A DNA stretch of 64,000 nucleotides from Lantana camara. Lineage: Eukaryota > Streptophyta > Magnoliopsida > Lamiales > Verbenaceae. Positions 20,981 through 32,113 of the stretch are shown piece by piece. A program made the position numbers and the translations under genes. The stretch is taken from assembly GCA_037501455.1 (NCBI GenBank), contig CM074860.1, positions 44,588,501 to 44,652,500 on the forward strand, given 5' to 3'. Positions within the stretch are counted from its first letter, which is position 1. Every line of letters begins with the position of its first letter. The notes beneath the pieces are model-generated. The model had not been told where the DNA came from. It made no database searches and was given only the letters and a program-made list of their open reading frames with translations.

Positions 20981-22750
20981 GTGGTGATTTTTGCACTCGG
21001 GAAATGGAGACATTATCTATACGGGGTATCTTTTGAGATTTTCAACGACCACAAAATCCTCCAATATTTATTCACGCAGAAAGATTTGAATATGAGGCAA
21101 CGACGTTGGATGGAAAAAATAGAGGATTATAATTGCACTATCAAATACCATCCCGGGAAAGCCAACGTGGTCGACGATGCACTTAGCAGGAAGGCGAGTG
21201 TATCGAATTTGGAAGTAAGTGAAAATAACGAAGTTGTTCCAATTATTTTAAAAGCTCGGGTTTCTAATATTTCCATACAGCCAGAATTGAAATATTGGTT
21301 ATTTGAAGCTCAGAATAGTGATCCGGAGATACTGAAATTGGTAGCTAAGGCAAGAGATGATTCGGAAGGTCCTTTTGGATTTGATGAAACCGGGTTGCTT
21401 CGTTTTAAAAATAGAGTGATTGTGCCTGAGGAATTGAAACGGGTATTGCTCGAGGAAGCTTACAAGTCGACTTATTCGATCCACCCTGGAGGGAATAAAA
21501 CGTATAAAAATTTGAAACAGTATTATTGTTGGTACAGGTTAAAGAAAGACGTCGCCGAGTATGTGAAGCACTGCTTGACCTGTCAGAAAGTGAAAGCTGA
21601 ACACCAGAAACCCGCGGGACTTCTACAGCCGTTACCTATTCCCGAATGGAAGTGGGAACAAGTAACGATGGATTTTGTATCCGGGTTACCAAAGGTAAAA
21701 GGTGGATTTGACGGTATTTGGGTAATCGTGGACCGATTAACGAAATATGTACATTTTCTACCGGTCCGGATGTCCTATAAAATCCCCAAGTTAGCTGAAA
21801 TTTACAATAGAGAAATTGTTCCACTTCATGGAATTCTGGTAAGTATAGTTTCGGACAGAGACACGAGGTTCACATCCAAACTGTGGCAAGAATTATAGGC
21901 AATTTTGGGGACAAAGCTCAAGTTTAGGACTTCATTCCACCCGCAAACGGATGGTCAGTCGGAAAGATTAATAAGATATTTGGAGGGTTTACTTCGGGCC
22001 TGCGCAATGGATTTTCAGAATTCCTAGCAAGAACAACTACCTTTAATTGAATTTTCATACAATAATAATTATCAGGCCTCAATCGGTATGGCTCCCTATG
22101 AACTTCTTTATGGTAGAAAATGTCGGTCTCCGTTGTTTTTCGACTTGGAGGAATGGAAATGGTCAAAAGAGGAAGGTGTAAAGAAAGGTGAAAAGTTAGA
22201 GAAACCTTTTAAGGTCGTTCAAGCTATAATTGAAAAGGTTCGATTGATACAACAATGGATGAAAGCCGCCCAAGACAGGCAGAAGAACTATGCCAATACT
22301 CGTCGAAGAGATCTTGAATTTGAAGTTTGAGACCGGGTATTCTTAAAAGTATCACCAAGGAAAGGTTTTGCTCAGATCGGGAAAGGAGGAAAACTTAATC
22401 CTCGATATTTAGGTCCTTTCGAGATTCTTGAAAGAATGGGATAAGTAGTTTATCGACTGGACCTACCACCGAGTCTTAAGGAGATCCACAATGTATTCCA
22501 CGTATCTTAATTAAGGAAATACTACCCAGATGAAACTACAATCCTCCCCATTGAAGAAGTTGAATTGGAACCGAATTGAACCTTTGTGCAAAACCGGTTA
22601 AGATCTTGGATAGGAAATTTCAGGAGGTGAGAATCCGAAGCATTCCTATGGTTAAAGTGTTGTGGAGAAGTGATAGAACGAAAGAAGCTACGTGGGAAAC
22701 TGAAGATCAAATGAAACAGGTCCATCCAGAGTTGTTTCCTCAAGAGTAGA
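20981..22750 (+). pseudogene. Element C pol remnant: RNase H tail, integrase, chromodomain-like end
   Basis: The frame opens inside RNase H (WRHYLYG, NDHKILQYLF, YHPGKANVV.DALSRK), then the integrase zinc region (SIHPGGNKTY, CLTC; the usual first His is Tyr, AYKST), the core with VDRLTK, SDRDTRF and QTDGQSE, then YELLYGRKCRSPL, LNPRYLGPFEIL and the VKVLWRS...WETED end. Stops in one frame: TAG 21896, TAG 22025, TGA 22328, TAA 22442, TAA 22508, TGA 22577. A 1-base loss follows near 22590, and the last part is read in another frame to the stop at 22748-22750. Protease, RT and the start of RNase H are absent. The protein cannot have been functional. Confidence 0.93.
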
Positions 22751-22751
22751 G

Positions 22752-22787
22752 AATCTGGGGACCAGATTTTTTTAAAGGGGGGAGAAT
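22752..22787 (+). promoter_or_regulatory. Element C pre-PPT hairpin and polypurine tract
   Basis: AATCTGG-GGA-CCAGATT (22752-22768) is a perfect 7-bp stem. T-rich bases follow, then the purine tract AAAGGGGGGAGAA, one base before the LTR. The stem sequence differs from A/LARD1/F, but pairing is kept. Confidence 0.85.
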
Positions 22788-23379
22788 TGTAACGCCCCGG
22801 TTCCGGACGAGCAGGTAAGCACGCTACGTATGAGAGTTGAGCATTAGGATTTATTTTATTTTAATTCTTTCATTCCTCAATTTCTATATTTCATCATAAT
22901 TTTTTGAATCAGATATCATTATATTTGCATGAAATTATATGAATTCATATCAAATTGAGAAATATTGCATGATTTGAAAATGTTTGTTACGTGAAATAAT
23001 TGCAGGAAGTAATTTAATTGTCAAATTGTCCCTATTTGATCATTCTTTTAAATTCAAGGACCAAATTGCATAAATATATCTTAGATTTAATTGATCATTT
23101 AGCAAACTCTTAATCCTTAATTGCATGACTTACATAATTGAGGGATTAAATTGCAATATGAGACATTCATCAATTTAAAAAATGGATAAATCACGTAATA
23201 TATTCCATGCTCTTCCATTCCATTTTATCTTCATCATTTTCATCCAAATTTGCTTCCTTCTCTCACCGACCTTCAAGCAAAGGAGAAAGGATTTTGTTGA
23301 ATTCAATCATGTTTTTCAAGGAAATTCAAGTTTTGAAGCTTTATCATCTTCTTCCTCCATTTATTATCATTAAGGTGGG
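22788..23379 (+). repeat. Element C 3' LTR, left segment
   Basis: TGTAACGCCCCGGTTCCGG start, matching 17131 onward with scattered substitutions and small indels. It is interrupted at 23380 by copia-1, a few bases after the predicted donor (AAG|GTGGG). The remainder lies beyond the window. Confidence 0.9.
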
Positions 23380-25326
23380 TGCTGGAAAACAGGAATCAGA
23401 AAGCAGTTGAAATTTAAAAAATTTTCCAACAAAAGAATCGAAACTTGCAATCCTGAATCCAAATTCGTAGAGATTAGAAACTTACTTTTCAATAATCTTT
23501 CTTGAAGCGTTTCAAGCCACCCAAGAACGTTCTTCTCGCGGCTTGATCCCCTCTCCTCAGTAAAGCTCGAATCTTTAAAAACTTCTAACTTTAAGCTCTC
23601 TAGAGATAGTCCACCAACTTGACTACAATCTAACTAGTAAGGATGCTAGTTCTCTAGTTAGTGTTTAGGCTTAACCTAGGGTTCATTTGATCTTGGAGAA
23701 AGGATGGTGTTTAACACATGAACCAAAAGAAATCATCAATTACTCTCTAAGGGGAGCTCGAGCTCCCCTATATATAGTATAGAGAGGGACGGCCGAAACT
23801 TAGTCCTATTGGACTAAGTATTTGGTCCCTCTCTCTTATTACTTGATCATCAAGTAATTCCAAATTTTGACTTTTTGAATTCTAATTCAAATCAACTTTT
23901 AAGAGAGCTAAAATATCCAAACCCCTTTTGGATAATATTATACTTTATTTATTAATAAATAAATAACTTATTTATCTAATTAATTAATTCGTAATTAATT
24001 AAATAGATTATTTTTCTCCAAAATAAGACTTTCATTTTAATTCAAAATTAAACCAAAGTCTATTAAATAATTAACACATTAATTATTTAATACACAAATA
24101 ATTGTACACGTGTGCTGCACACGTGTCCATGTATGACACGTGTCACTCACGTGACCAACACGTGTGTTTCACACGTTTGGAACCCTCTTGGCTCGATTAT
24201 CTCGTTTAATCATTTCAAAGCCTTAACTCGTGTAACCATGTTGTTGTGTGTGACCCTCTAGGTTCTCAATTCAATTAGCAGTGACCCTAATTAATTAATT
24301 CACTAATTAATTAATCAGTCCACAGATTAAACGACCATAGTCTAGCAACAGGTGTTGAACCCCTAGCTGAATTGGAATATCTCGATTCGACAGAACCTTT
24401 AAGTCATTAATTCATGTGAGATAAAATCCTGCTACTTACTATCTCTCAACCAAGATCTAGGGTAAGGGAATAATCAGAACCCTAATAATCTGTTCTTAAA
24501 GCTAAGTGCATTTCATATCCATTTGATCTCAATCCAAGAAACTATTTTCTTGATGTCTTGATCTACTGCCTTAGCCGAGGACTCCATATGGCATATGAAT
24601 GACTTACATAATAAGAGATCACCTTGTAAAATGCAAGTGTAGGTCCTTTCTTGATTCTCATTCACTTTCATGAGTCACTTATGCTGCCCCAGCATATGCC
24701 TTGAATCAGTTGTCTAAGGCGACACCCTTTAAAGCTTATACCTAAGACTACAGAGTTGACTCACAAAGTGACATGGAACCTCAAGTCTAAGGATCAATTA
24801 ATCACATAAATGACTCGTGAGATATTTCCTAATCTGGAAGTTTCCATTTCCTGAAATAGAAACTTCCTTTCCCATTTAGGAATCTTCTCACACGGGGCAC
24901 CTCAGCGAACTTACTTATTGAAGTAAGCACCCTCATGTATCACACACGTATCAACTATACACTTTGCACCTCCATGAAACAAGATGGTCCTGCTTAAGGT
25001 CGTGATCCCACAAGCAAGCCTTAAAGGAGTCAGGTTGACACTCCCACTGTCTGTAGGACTCATCGGCTTAGAGTATTTTACTAATCATGACTTATGTGAT
25101 ATAGGGCTCGTTTCATGAACCATTTCACCTAAATGGTAGAGTCCTAAAGTCATCAGGATTAGGGGAGTTCTCATACATGCACAACTAAAGTAAACGCATA
25201 CCAAACAATAGCATATAAAGAAGTGTTTCCTCAATTCGTTATTTTATTGAAAGATTGTCTGTGATTACTATAAGGAAAAGTACAAAGCGGATATATAATC
25301 GGCTTTCTAGGGCACTATTCCTAATA
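23380..25326 (-). repeat. Copia-1 3' LTR, reverse strand (1,947 bp)
   Basis: On the minus strand it begins TATTAGGAATAGTGCCC (the related LTR at 62663 has TGTTAGG, so the terminal G has mutated) and ends TTTTCCAGCA. A TATATATA run (23769-23776) abuts a perfect 20-bp palindrome with half-site AGGGGAGCTC (23750-23769). It matches the + strand LTR at 62663-63744 closely. Confidence 0.9.
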
Positions 25327-25327
25327 A

Positions 25328-25340
25328 TCTCCCACTTGGC
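25328..25340 (-). promoter_or_regulatory. Copia-1 polypurine tract
   Basis: On the minus strand, CCAAGTGGGAGA lies between the pol stop codon and the LTR. This is the normal position and form of a copia plus-strand primer. Confidence 0.8.
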
Positions 25341-25342
25341 CG

Positions 25343-27177
25343 TCAAAGCCATTCTAAAGCTACTCTAAGTCCCACCTTCTTAAGATGACCTTCGAAAGCT
25401 TCTCGACTAAGGGGTTTAGTAAGTGGATCTGCCACGTTCTCTGCTGATGTGACCCTCTCAATTTGCACATCTCCTCTTTTGATAATATCACGGATTAGGT
25501 GATACTTTCTCATAATGTGCGTGGTCCGTTGGTGAGATCTTGGTTCTCTTGCTTGAGCAACCGCCGCAGTGTTGTCACAAAACACAGTAATGGGGTCTTT
25601 CATGCTAGGAACAACATTCAACTCTTGAATGAAGTTTCTAATCCGAACACCTTCCTTAGCCGTATCATTTGTAGCTAAGTATTCGGCCTCGGTGGTCGAA
25701 TCTGCAGAGGTCTTTTGCTTGGAACTCTTCCAACTCACTGCTCCGCCGTTTAGGTAGAAAATGTATCTTGACATTGACTTAAAATCATCTAAGTCAGATG
25801 CAAAGCTTGCATCGCAGTATCCTTCGATAGTAAGATCTTTCTGAACTCCGTAAACTAAGAATAAATCTTCAGTACTTTTCAAGTACTTAAGAATATTCTT
25901 CACGGCAGCCCAGTGACCATCTCCAGGGTCAGATTGGAAACTACTTGTTACACTAAGTGCATAAGCCACATCCGGTCGAGTGCATAACATTGCATATATT
26001 ATGCTACCTATTGCTGATGCATAAGGCGTATGAGTCATTCTTTCCTTCTCAAGGTTAGTCTTAGGACACATCTTCTTAGAAAGACATGTTCCTACACTCA
26101 TAGGAAGGTTTTTAACCTTTGCTGACTACATATTGAATCTCTTCAATACTTTGGAAATGTTCATCGACTGTGATATTCCTATTAACCTTCTAGATCTGTC
26201 TCGATAGATTTTAATTCCAAGGATATAGGACGCATCACCAAGATCTTTCATCTCGAATTGGTTCGATAACCATAACTTAGTTACTTTCATGTCATCTTTC
26301 GAATTCCCAATAAGAAGGATGTCATCAACATAAAGTACTAAGAATTGCACTGAGGTCTCCAATTCCTTTCTATACACACATGATTCATTTAAAATTTGAA
26401 TGAAGCCAAACGCTTTGACTGATTCATCAAATCAAATATTCCAATTCCTAGAAGCCTGTTTCAATCCATAGATTGATCTTTGGAGTTTACAAACCTTTTG
26501 GTCACTCCCACTGAATGTGAAACCTATGGGTTGCTCCATATAAATGTCTTTATCAATGGCACCATTGAGAAAGGCAGTTTTCACATCCATTTGCCATATC
26601 TCATACTCATAATATGCAGCAATGGCAAGCATGATCCGAATAGACTTTTGCTTTGCAACTGGTGAAAAGGTTTCATCAAAGTCCATGCCGGGTCTTTGAG
26701 TGAATCCTTTTGCAACCAGCCACGCTTTCTAGGCTGCAATGCTTCCATCAACTCCAAGCTTTCTCTTAAAGATCCATTTGCAACCTATCGGTTTGACCCC
26801 ATCAGGCAAATCTACCAAGGTCCAAACTTGGTTGGAGTTCATGGAATCCATTTCGGATTTCATGGCTTCTATCCACTGTTCAGAGTCAGAATCTGAAACT
26901 GCCTCCTCATATGTTAAAGGATCATTATCCTTTTGAGAGATCTCATGGAAGAATCCATACCATCTCTCCGGCTGTCTAGGAGTGCGTTCAGAACGCCTTA
27001 GAGGAGGATTTACGTGTGTATCAAAATTCGTGATTGGTTGTAGTTGATCAGAAGGGGACGTTTCTTCTGTGGGTGGCATGGGTTCACTTTGTACTTCCTC
27101 TAATTCTATGATCTTGCCTTTCTTTTCTTTAAGGAACGGTTCCTCAAGAAAAGTAGCATTTCTGGGAACAAACACCT
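25343..27177 (-). pseudogene. Copia-1 pol: integrase C-terminal tail, reverse transcriptase, RNase H (degenerate)
   Basis: Reading down from 27177: integrase tail VFVPRNATFLEEPFL, linker with RRSERTPRQPERW, RT start (WIEAMKSEMDSM, W.L.DLP.G.KPIGCKWIFK), RT core (FDETFSPV, QMDVKTAFLNG, QPIGF, SIYGLKQASRNW), the YVDD active site within FLVLYVDDILLIGN, then RNase H (GYCDASFASD, ADSTTEAEYLA) to a natural stop at 25343-25345. Internal stops lie near 26726 (after SIAA), 26431 and 26123. Around these the protein continues without obvious loss of length. Domain order INT-RT-RH identifies Ty1/copia. The integrase core is missing upstream. Confidence 0.93.
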
Positions 27178-30100
27178 TGTGACAGCCCGATTCGGGACCC
27201 GATCAATAAAGGTAAACTAAGGGCAATGTAAGGGCATTTACAGAACTTGATCCGTACTTAAAATAATTCATATCATGCATCCCTACATGAATTGAGTGCT
27301 CATATGTGATATTAGGTGACCAAAAGGGGGAAAACTACCTTTAAACCCTAAGAGCGCTATTTATTTCCGAACCAGCACTATACCGTTTTATTCAAGAGAC
27401 CTTAAAGAACCTATACCTATCTTCTTAGGATTTTTCAACTCTCTTTTCAATGCTTTGAGGTTTCGTTTATGTGTCCAGAGCAATTTAAGAATTCAATTTC
27501 AAATAAGAATTTCCATCGATAAGAAATATTTCCTTCGTTAGAATGATTTAGCCCTTGAGATCATCACCATAACATTCCTCGATTTTTTCTACATTTTTGG
27601 AAAGCCTTTCGGACCTTCAAATTTTATCCTAGTATTTATTTCATAATTTAATTAATTTTCGAAATTCAAGAAAATCAAATCTTCTGAAGCTTATAACTTT
27701 TAAACCGTACGTCCGATTTTGACCCGTGAGTAACCGTTTCGAAGCTAATTTTATTTCCTAGCTCTTGGGCACTTTTCCAACTTAAAAAATACAGGAGAAA
27801 GGTGGAATTACCAGAATACCCCTGCTGTGACAATTATGTAAAGAAGGAAACCTATTTTTGGAAATTTCACAAAATTCCCCACCTTTAGTCCCTAAAATAA
27901 ATATTATTTGCACTCTAGTCCTTCCCTACAACTATAAATACGTGTGTTGGGGTCTCATTTTCTCCCCCCACACCAGCCATCCTCACGCCACACTCTCTCC
28001 CCCTTAAGGTTAGTTTTCTTATTTTTTTATGTTTTAATTAGTTTAATTTATGTTTTAATTTATTTATTAATTATGCTAGGTTTAGGATTTAATTTATGTT
28101 TTATTTTATGCCTGAATTATGTGATTTAATTTATGTTTTTAAATATTCATGAATTTATGAATTATATTCTTATAGTATAGTTTATTATGAAATGTGTTAC
28201 ATAATTTAATTTTGTGACAAATTAATTATGTGACAATTATGCTAGCATGTTATATGTTACATTTTAATTATTTTATGATCATACTTAGGTAATTTAATTT
28301 ATTTCAGAATTTAATTAAATGTTACATGTTATCTAATGTTACATAACTAAAGTATAACCTATAGTTTTAAATGTTACATGTTTAATTAATTGTTACATAA
28401 TTACTTGACCAATTGATATATGTTATGGTATACATGTATAATATACGTATACGTATTTCATTCCAATATGTATAAATACGTGTATACTTTCGTATAAATA
28501 CTATGTGTATTTCCCTAGTAAATATATATGTACTTTTGTATAAATACCGTATGTATTCTAGTATAAATACCGCATGTATTCTAGTATAAATACCGTATAC
28601 ATACAATATAAATATCGTATACATACAATATAAATACACGTATATATACAGTATAAGTACAGTATACATACTGTATCTATACCGTATACTTGAATAGTGA
28701 CATTTGACCCTTGGCCTTTGACTTTGACCTTTGACTTTGACCTGGACCAAGAATTTTGACTTTTAACCTAATTGATCATTTCAAAGAGACGAATTCAACG
28801 GTCAAAGCCTTTTTCGAAAATTCTCAAAAACAATGCATCAAAGTAGGTTTCAAAGTTCACATTAGGGTTGTTCCAACACCCTAAGAACATACCCTTAAGC
28901 TTTTGACACGAGCTTTCTAATGAGACTAATCGTTTACTCGAATTCTTTCTTCGGGAAAGATTATTCCTTATTTAAGTGTGTCGTATTCTTTTCAATCTTT
29001 CAATACTTGACTATCCGCAATCAATCATGCATCATTAAGCATGGGTGGGACTTAGATCCTTAAGCTCATGGTAGTCTACCACTTACAGGAGATAATACCG
29101 AGTTCTGGGATCCGCAGGGTACTGTGTGAACCCTGTCTTCTACCAACTGTCAACTTATCTAAATTAATAGGTGAGGTTTAAAATATTTCAAATGGCACCA
29201 TGAATATTCCTACGTATTCAAATGATTTCGAAATCAACGCGTTCAGGTGCAAAGATTCTTATCTTTCAAGTTAAACGCTTTCCCATTTTGGTACAATGCT
29301 TCAAGTTTAAAGTCAATGATCTCTGACACACATCCTGTACACTGCTACACTGTTTTGAATAAAGGTTCAGTCTTCTGAACTCTGTGTGCTTATGCACCTT
29401 TGTTATTCTGAAAGCAAGCTTTGGAAATTTTGTTATGTTGGGCCCTGGCGGTATGGTTAGTAGTAGACCGGGAGGCGTGCGCCAATGGCTACTATGATAC
29501 TGGCCGCCGTACTGACCTTGGTGATGGTTTAATCGGAGGTTGGTTACTCCACATCAAAGGTAGGGAGAGGTGGTAAATTCCTCCCTTTTCGCACGTCAGC
29601 GCGGGGTAGCTCCCTGGGCGCGACAATAAGGGGAGAAGGGGTGGTGCATGTGTATATGGGTGTCGAGGTCCTAATGGATCTCGATACCAACTTTGTAAAT
29701 GTTTTTGAGGAGTAAATGATGGATATGGCCTAGCTTGCGGGCAAACTTTGATTTTAAAGTTTGGTTCATATTTTGAAAATATCCCGTATCCTGTTCCCCG
29801 TTTATAAAGTATGTATGAACCAGAACCTCTGATGTGTGTGCTTGTGTGTGCTTGTGAAAAATCCCGTTTTAAGATAAAAGAGTTTTCTTTCCAGTTTGAG
29901 GAAAGTTACTAAGAAAGTCTTACAAAACCCCTCAAGTCCAATTACTCTTTCTTACTACAAATTACCTCACTTAGTCCCTTTGATTAATACCTCTACCCTG
30001 TTTTCTGACCTCATGGTTTCAGGTAGGCAGCCCGGCACTTCCTAGAGGTATCTTGAAGCTGTAGGAGGTCTTTTGTTAAGTCAGGATTGTTAGTTACTCT

Positions 30101-30400
30101 TCTCTTGTCCTGTGCAGTCGTGGTTACCTCTACCTTTTGTTGCATGTTTTACTATGAGAATTTATTCAGGCTACGACCTGAATTACTTGGACTCAGTTTT
30201 ATTATGTTCCTTTGTTTTTCTATTGGACTAATGTTTTAAGTTATACTATGGCTACTTGTTTCTGTGTTTTTGCATGTGCTACTGTGTTGCATTCATGTTG
30301 CCAAAAGTTTTAAATTGTTCTGAAATTCCGTTGTTTTGGCAACACTGGTTACTCTGATCTATGTTATCTTTTGTCCGTTCGCCGAAGTATCTCTCGAGTG
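27178..30400 (+). repeat. Element G: Ty3-type LTR fragment replacing the copia-1 integrase region
   Basis: Begins TGTGACAGCCCGATTCGGG and shares the plan of solo LTR E: start region, TATA-like CTATAAATA (27932-27940), donor GT 28009-28010 (AAG|GTTAGT), acceptor AG 29087-29088, 82-nt micro-exon 29089-29170, donor GT 29171-29172, acceptor AG 30021-30022 (TGGTTTCAG), GAGGTATCTTGAAGCT and CCGTTCGC near the end. Similarity to E stops at about 30400, so its 3' end is missing. No clean TSD is found. Confidence 0.75.
28430..28690 (+). repeat. GTATAAATACCGTA-type short repeats in G
   Basis: A stretch of about ten degenerate repeats of GTATAAATACcgTAT..., roughly 20-25 bp each, with AT-rich spacers. 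It lies inside the first predicted intron of the G LTR. Confidence 0.75.
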
Positions 30401-30526
30401 ATAAAAACCCGCCTGTCGATATTGTCCGCTTTGGTGGGCTAAGCGACACCACCCTCACGGTTTTGTTTCTCCCGATGGAATTTAAGCCCGAAGGCGCCCA
30501 CCCAGGAAAAAGCTCGGACTTCAACA
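30401..30526 (-). repeat. 126-bp unassigned scrap at the G/copia junction
   Basis: Similarity to E has ended, and copia protease sequence begins at about 30527. On the minus strand the scrap starts TGTTGAAGTCCGAG and contains CCACCAAAGCGGACAATATCG, a string I recall from short plant LTR or TRIM-like elements. This could be a fragment of such an element. The assignment is weak. Confidence 0.35.
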
Positions 30527-31448
30527 TTTGACGCCATCGCCGATCTTCAAGACACATTCTCCTTCTCTGAGTTGTTGGACTTCATTTAGCATCTATACAT
30601 CATTACAGATATGAGTTCCACAACCGGCATCAAGTACCCAAGAACTAGAATTAATAGAAAGATTTACTTCAACAAGAAACATACCTTTCTTTAGAGTAGC
30701 CTTGTACTCTGGGCAGTTTCTCCTCCAATGTCCCGCTTTGCCACAATGGAAACAAACATCCTCTTTCTGATCACGCTTCTTCTTTTGGGCCTTCCCCTTT
30801 GAAATGCCACCAGTGGGCCTAAGGGGTTTCTTCTTCTTCTTTTGGGCTTTCTTGCCCTTACCTTTAGAAGGCCCAGAAGAGGAAGATGGAGCATTCACCA
30901 TCAGAACCTTATTGTCTTTCTAGATCGTGCTTTCAGTAGTCACAAGCTGACTAATCAGCTCAGCTACAGTAGCACCAGCATGATTCATATTGAAGTTAAG
31001 GACAAATGGGTTGAATGATGGTGCGAGCGAGGCTAGCAACAAATCCTTTGAGTCCTTATTCATGGACACTTGAACCTTCCCTCATTCTCAAATGGAATAA
31101 TTCCTTTGAAGTGTTATACTTTGTAACACGTTCATGAGGGCGGTAAAGTAAGTGGTCGTAAATCTCCCAAGCAAATTCCATGGCCTCATGTTGCCTTTGC
31201 AAGTCCGGAGACATGTTAGCCAACATAAGGCAACTGGCTTGGAGATTATCATCCTTCCACTTCTGGATCACGTCCCACTCGGCCCGAGTGGGAGAGTCCC
31301 CTTCGACACTAGGCTCCCCTTCGAAGAGAACATAAGTTCTCTTCTCAGAATCTAAAATGATTTTCAGATTCCTCAGCCAATCAGAATAGTTGGGACCAGT
31401 CAACTTGTTTGACTCGAGGATCGATACAAGAGGGTTTTAGGTTGCCAT
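30527..31448 (-). pseudogene. Copia-1 gag and start of protease (degenerate)
   Basis: The minus-strand ATG is at 31446-31448, with a TAA at codon 4 that fits CAA changed by C-to-T. Gag core: LTGPNYSDWLRNLKIILDSEK and WEIYDHLL. An internal deletion with frame change follows near SSVHE (about 31056-31070), then ASLAPSFNPFVLNFNMN, a stop near 30921, a Lys-rich stretch and one zinc knuckle CFHCGKAGHWRRNC. Protease starts at SSWVLDAGCGTHIC, where the catalytic D-T/S-G is DAG. The frame then stops (about 30593) and the sequence ends at the G junction. Gag would form the particle and protease would mature it; neither is functional here. Confidence 0.9.
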
Positions 31449-32113
31449 TTCAAAACACGTAGAGAATCACAGAATCTACGACCTAAATGGTAAAACAGAG
31501 AACTAGTGAGCATGCTGAATTATAACGATATACAAAAGATAAGGTCTTTAATCTAATGTAGCTCCCACAGTTTTTCAAAGATCTATAATTCCCAAAGATC
31601 TAAGAGGAACACGTTTCCCAATGGGTACTAAGATCCTAAGCATTTCACCTCGAACCCACGACTCGCGGATGTTCTAATTAAAACCCTAGGTAGGTACAAC
31701 TTACCAATTCTAACACCTTTAGAACTCTTAGTAATTGTTGTTGCATCACCTATCTTTCAATATGGACCCACAACTCGTGCGACATCCATATTTACTTAGG
31801 CGTTAAGCTAGACCCATCAATCATAAGATCATGATCAAAGCTTAGTTCAAACGACCCACGACTCGCGGACATCGCCTTGCCAAAATTGACCACGAAATAT
31901 TGATCATTTAAAATGATCAATTAGATAACTAAGAACTAATAAGCTCTACTAGCTATCCCACGACTCACGGACAATAACTAGCTTCACTTACTAAACTTAA
32001 AATCTATTTATGGAATGCTAGGAATTTAATTCAAAATTTGCCCTCGAATTAAAGCACTTAGCAGATAACATGTCCTAGCATGATACTAACATGTGATGAT
32101 CATGGGTTCTACC
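31449..32113 (-). other. Copia-1 5' untranslated leader, truncated by D
   Basis: 665 bp upstream of the copia gag start; no open frame of note. It contains four copies of a CCCACGACTCGCGGACA-like motif near 31660, 31770, 31857 and 31960, about 90-110 bp apart. No PBS or 5' LTR is reached, because D inserted at 32114; those parts should lie beyond the window. Confidence 0.7.

Larger units (their letters stand above)
17131..23379 (+). mobile_element. Element C: Ty3/gypsy chromovirus copy with large internal deletion
   Basis: 5' LTR 17131-19677, PBS, gag remnant, deleted pol, hairpin plus PPT, and 3' LTR from 22788 that is cut at 23380 by copia-1. The internal region is 3.1 kb instead of a usual 4-5 kb, because protease, RT and most of RNase H are missing. 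LTR divergence is clearly higher than in LARD1 or F (several differences within the first 60 bp), so C is an older insertion. The candidate 5' TSD copy GGAAG (17126-17130) cannot be checked, because the right end is not in the window. Confidence 0.9.

Noticed and set aside
28382..28750. 122-codon minus-strand frame in G (Tyr/Ile-rich)
   Set aside because: It is the translation of the GTATAAATAC repeat tract. Low complexity explains the open frame.
30521..30550. TTTGACGCCATCGCCG, which resembles an Athila-type tRNA-Asp primer-binding site
   Set aside because: On the minus strand the same bases continue the copia protease reading (KIGDG after ECVL), which fits the flanking frame. No LTR end of Athila type precedes it.
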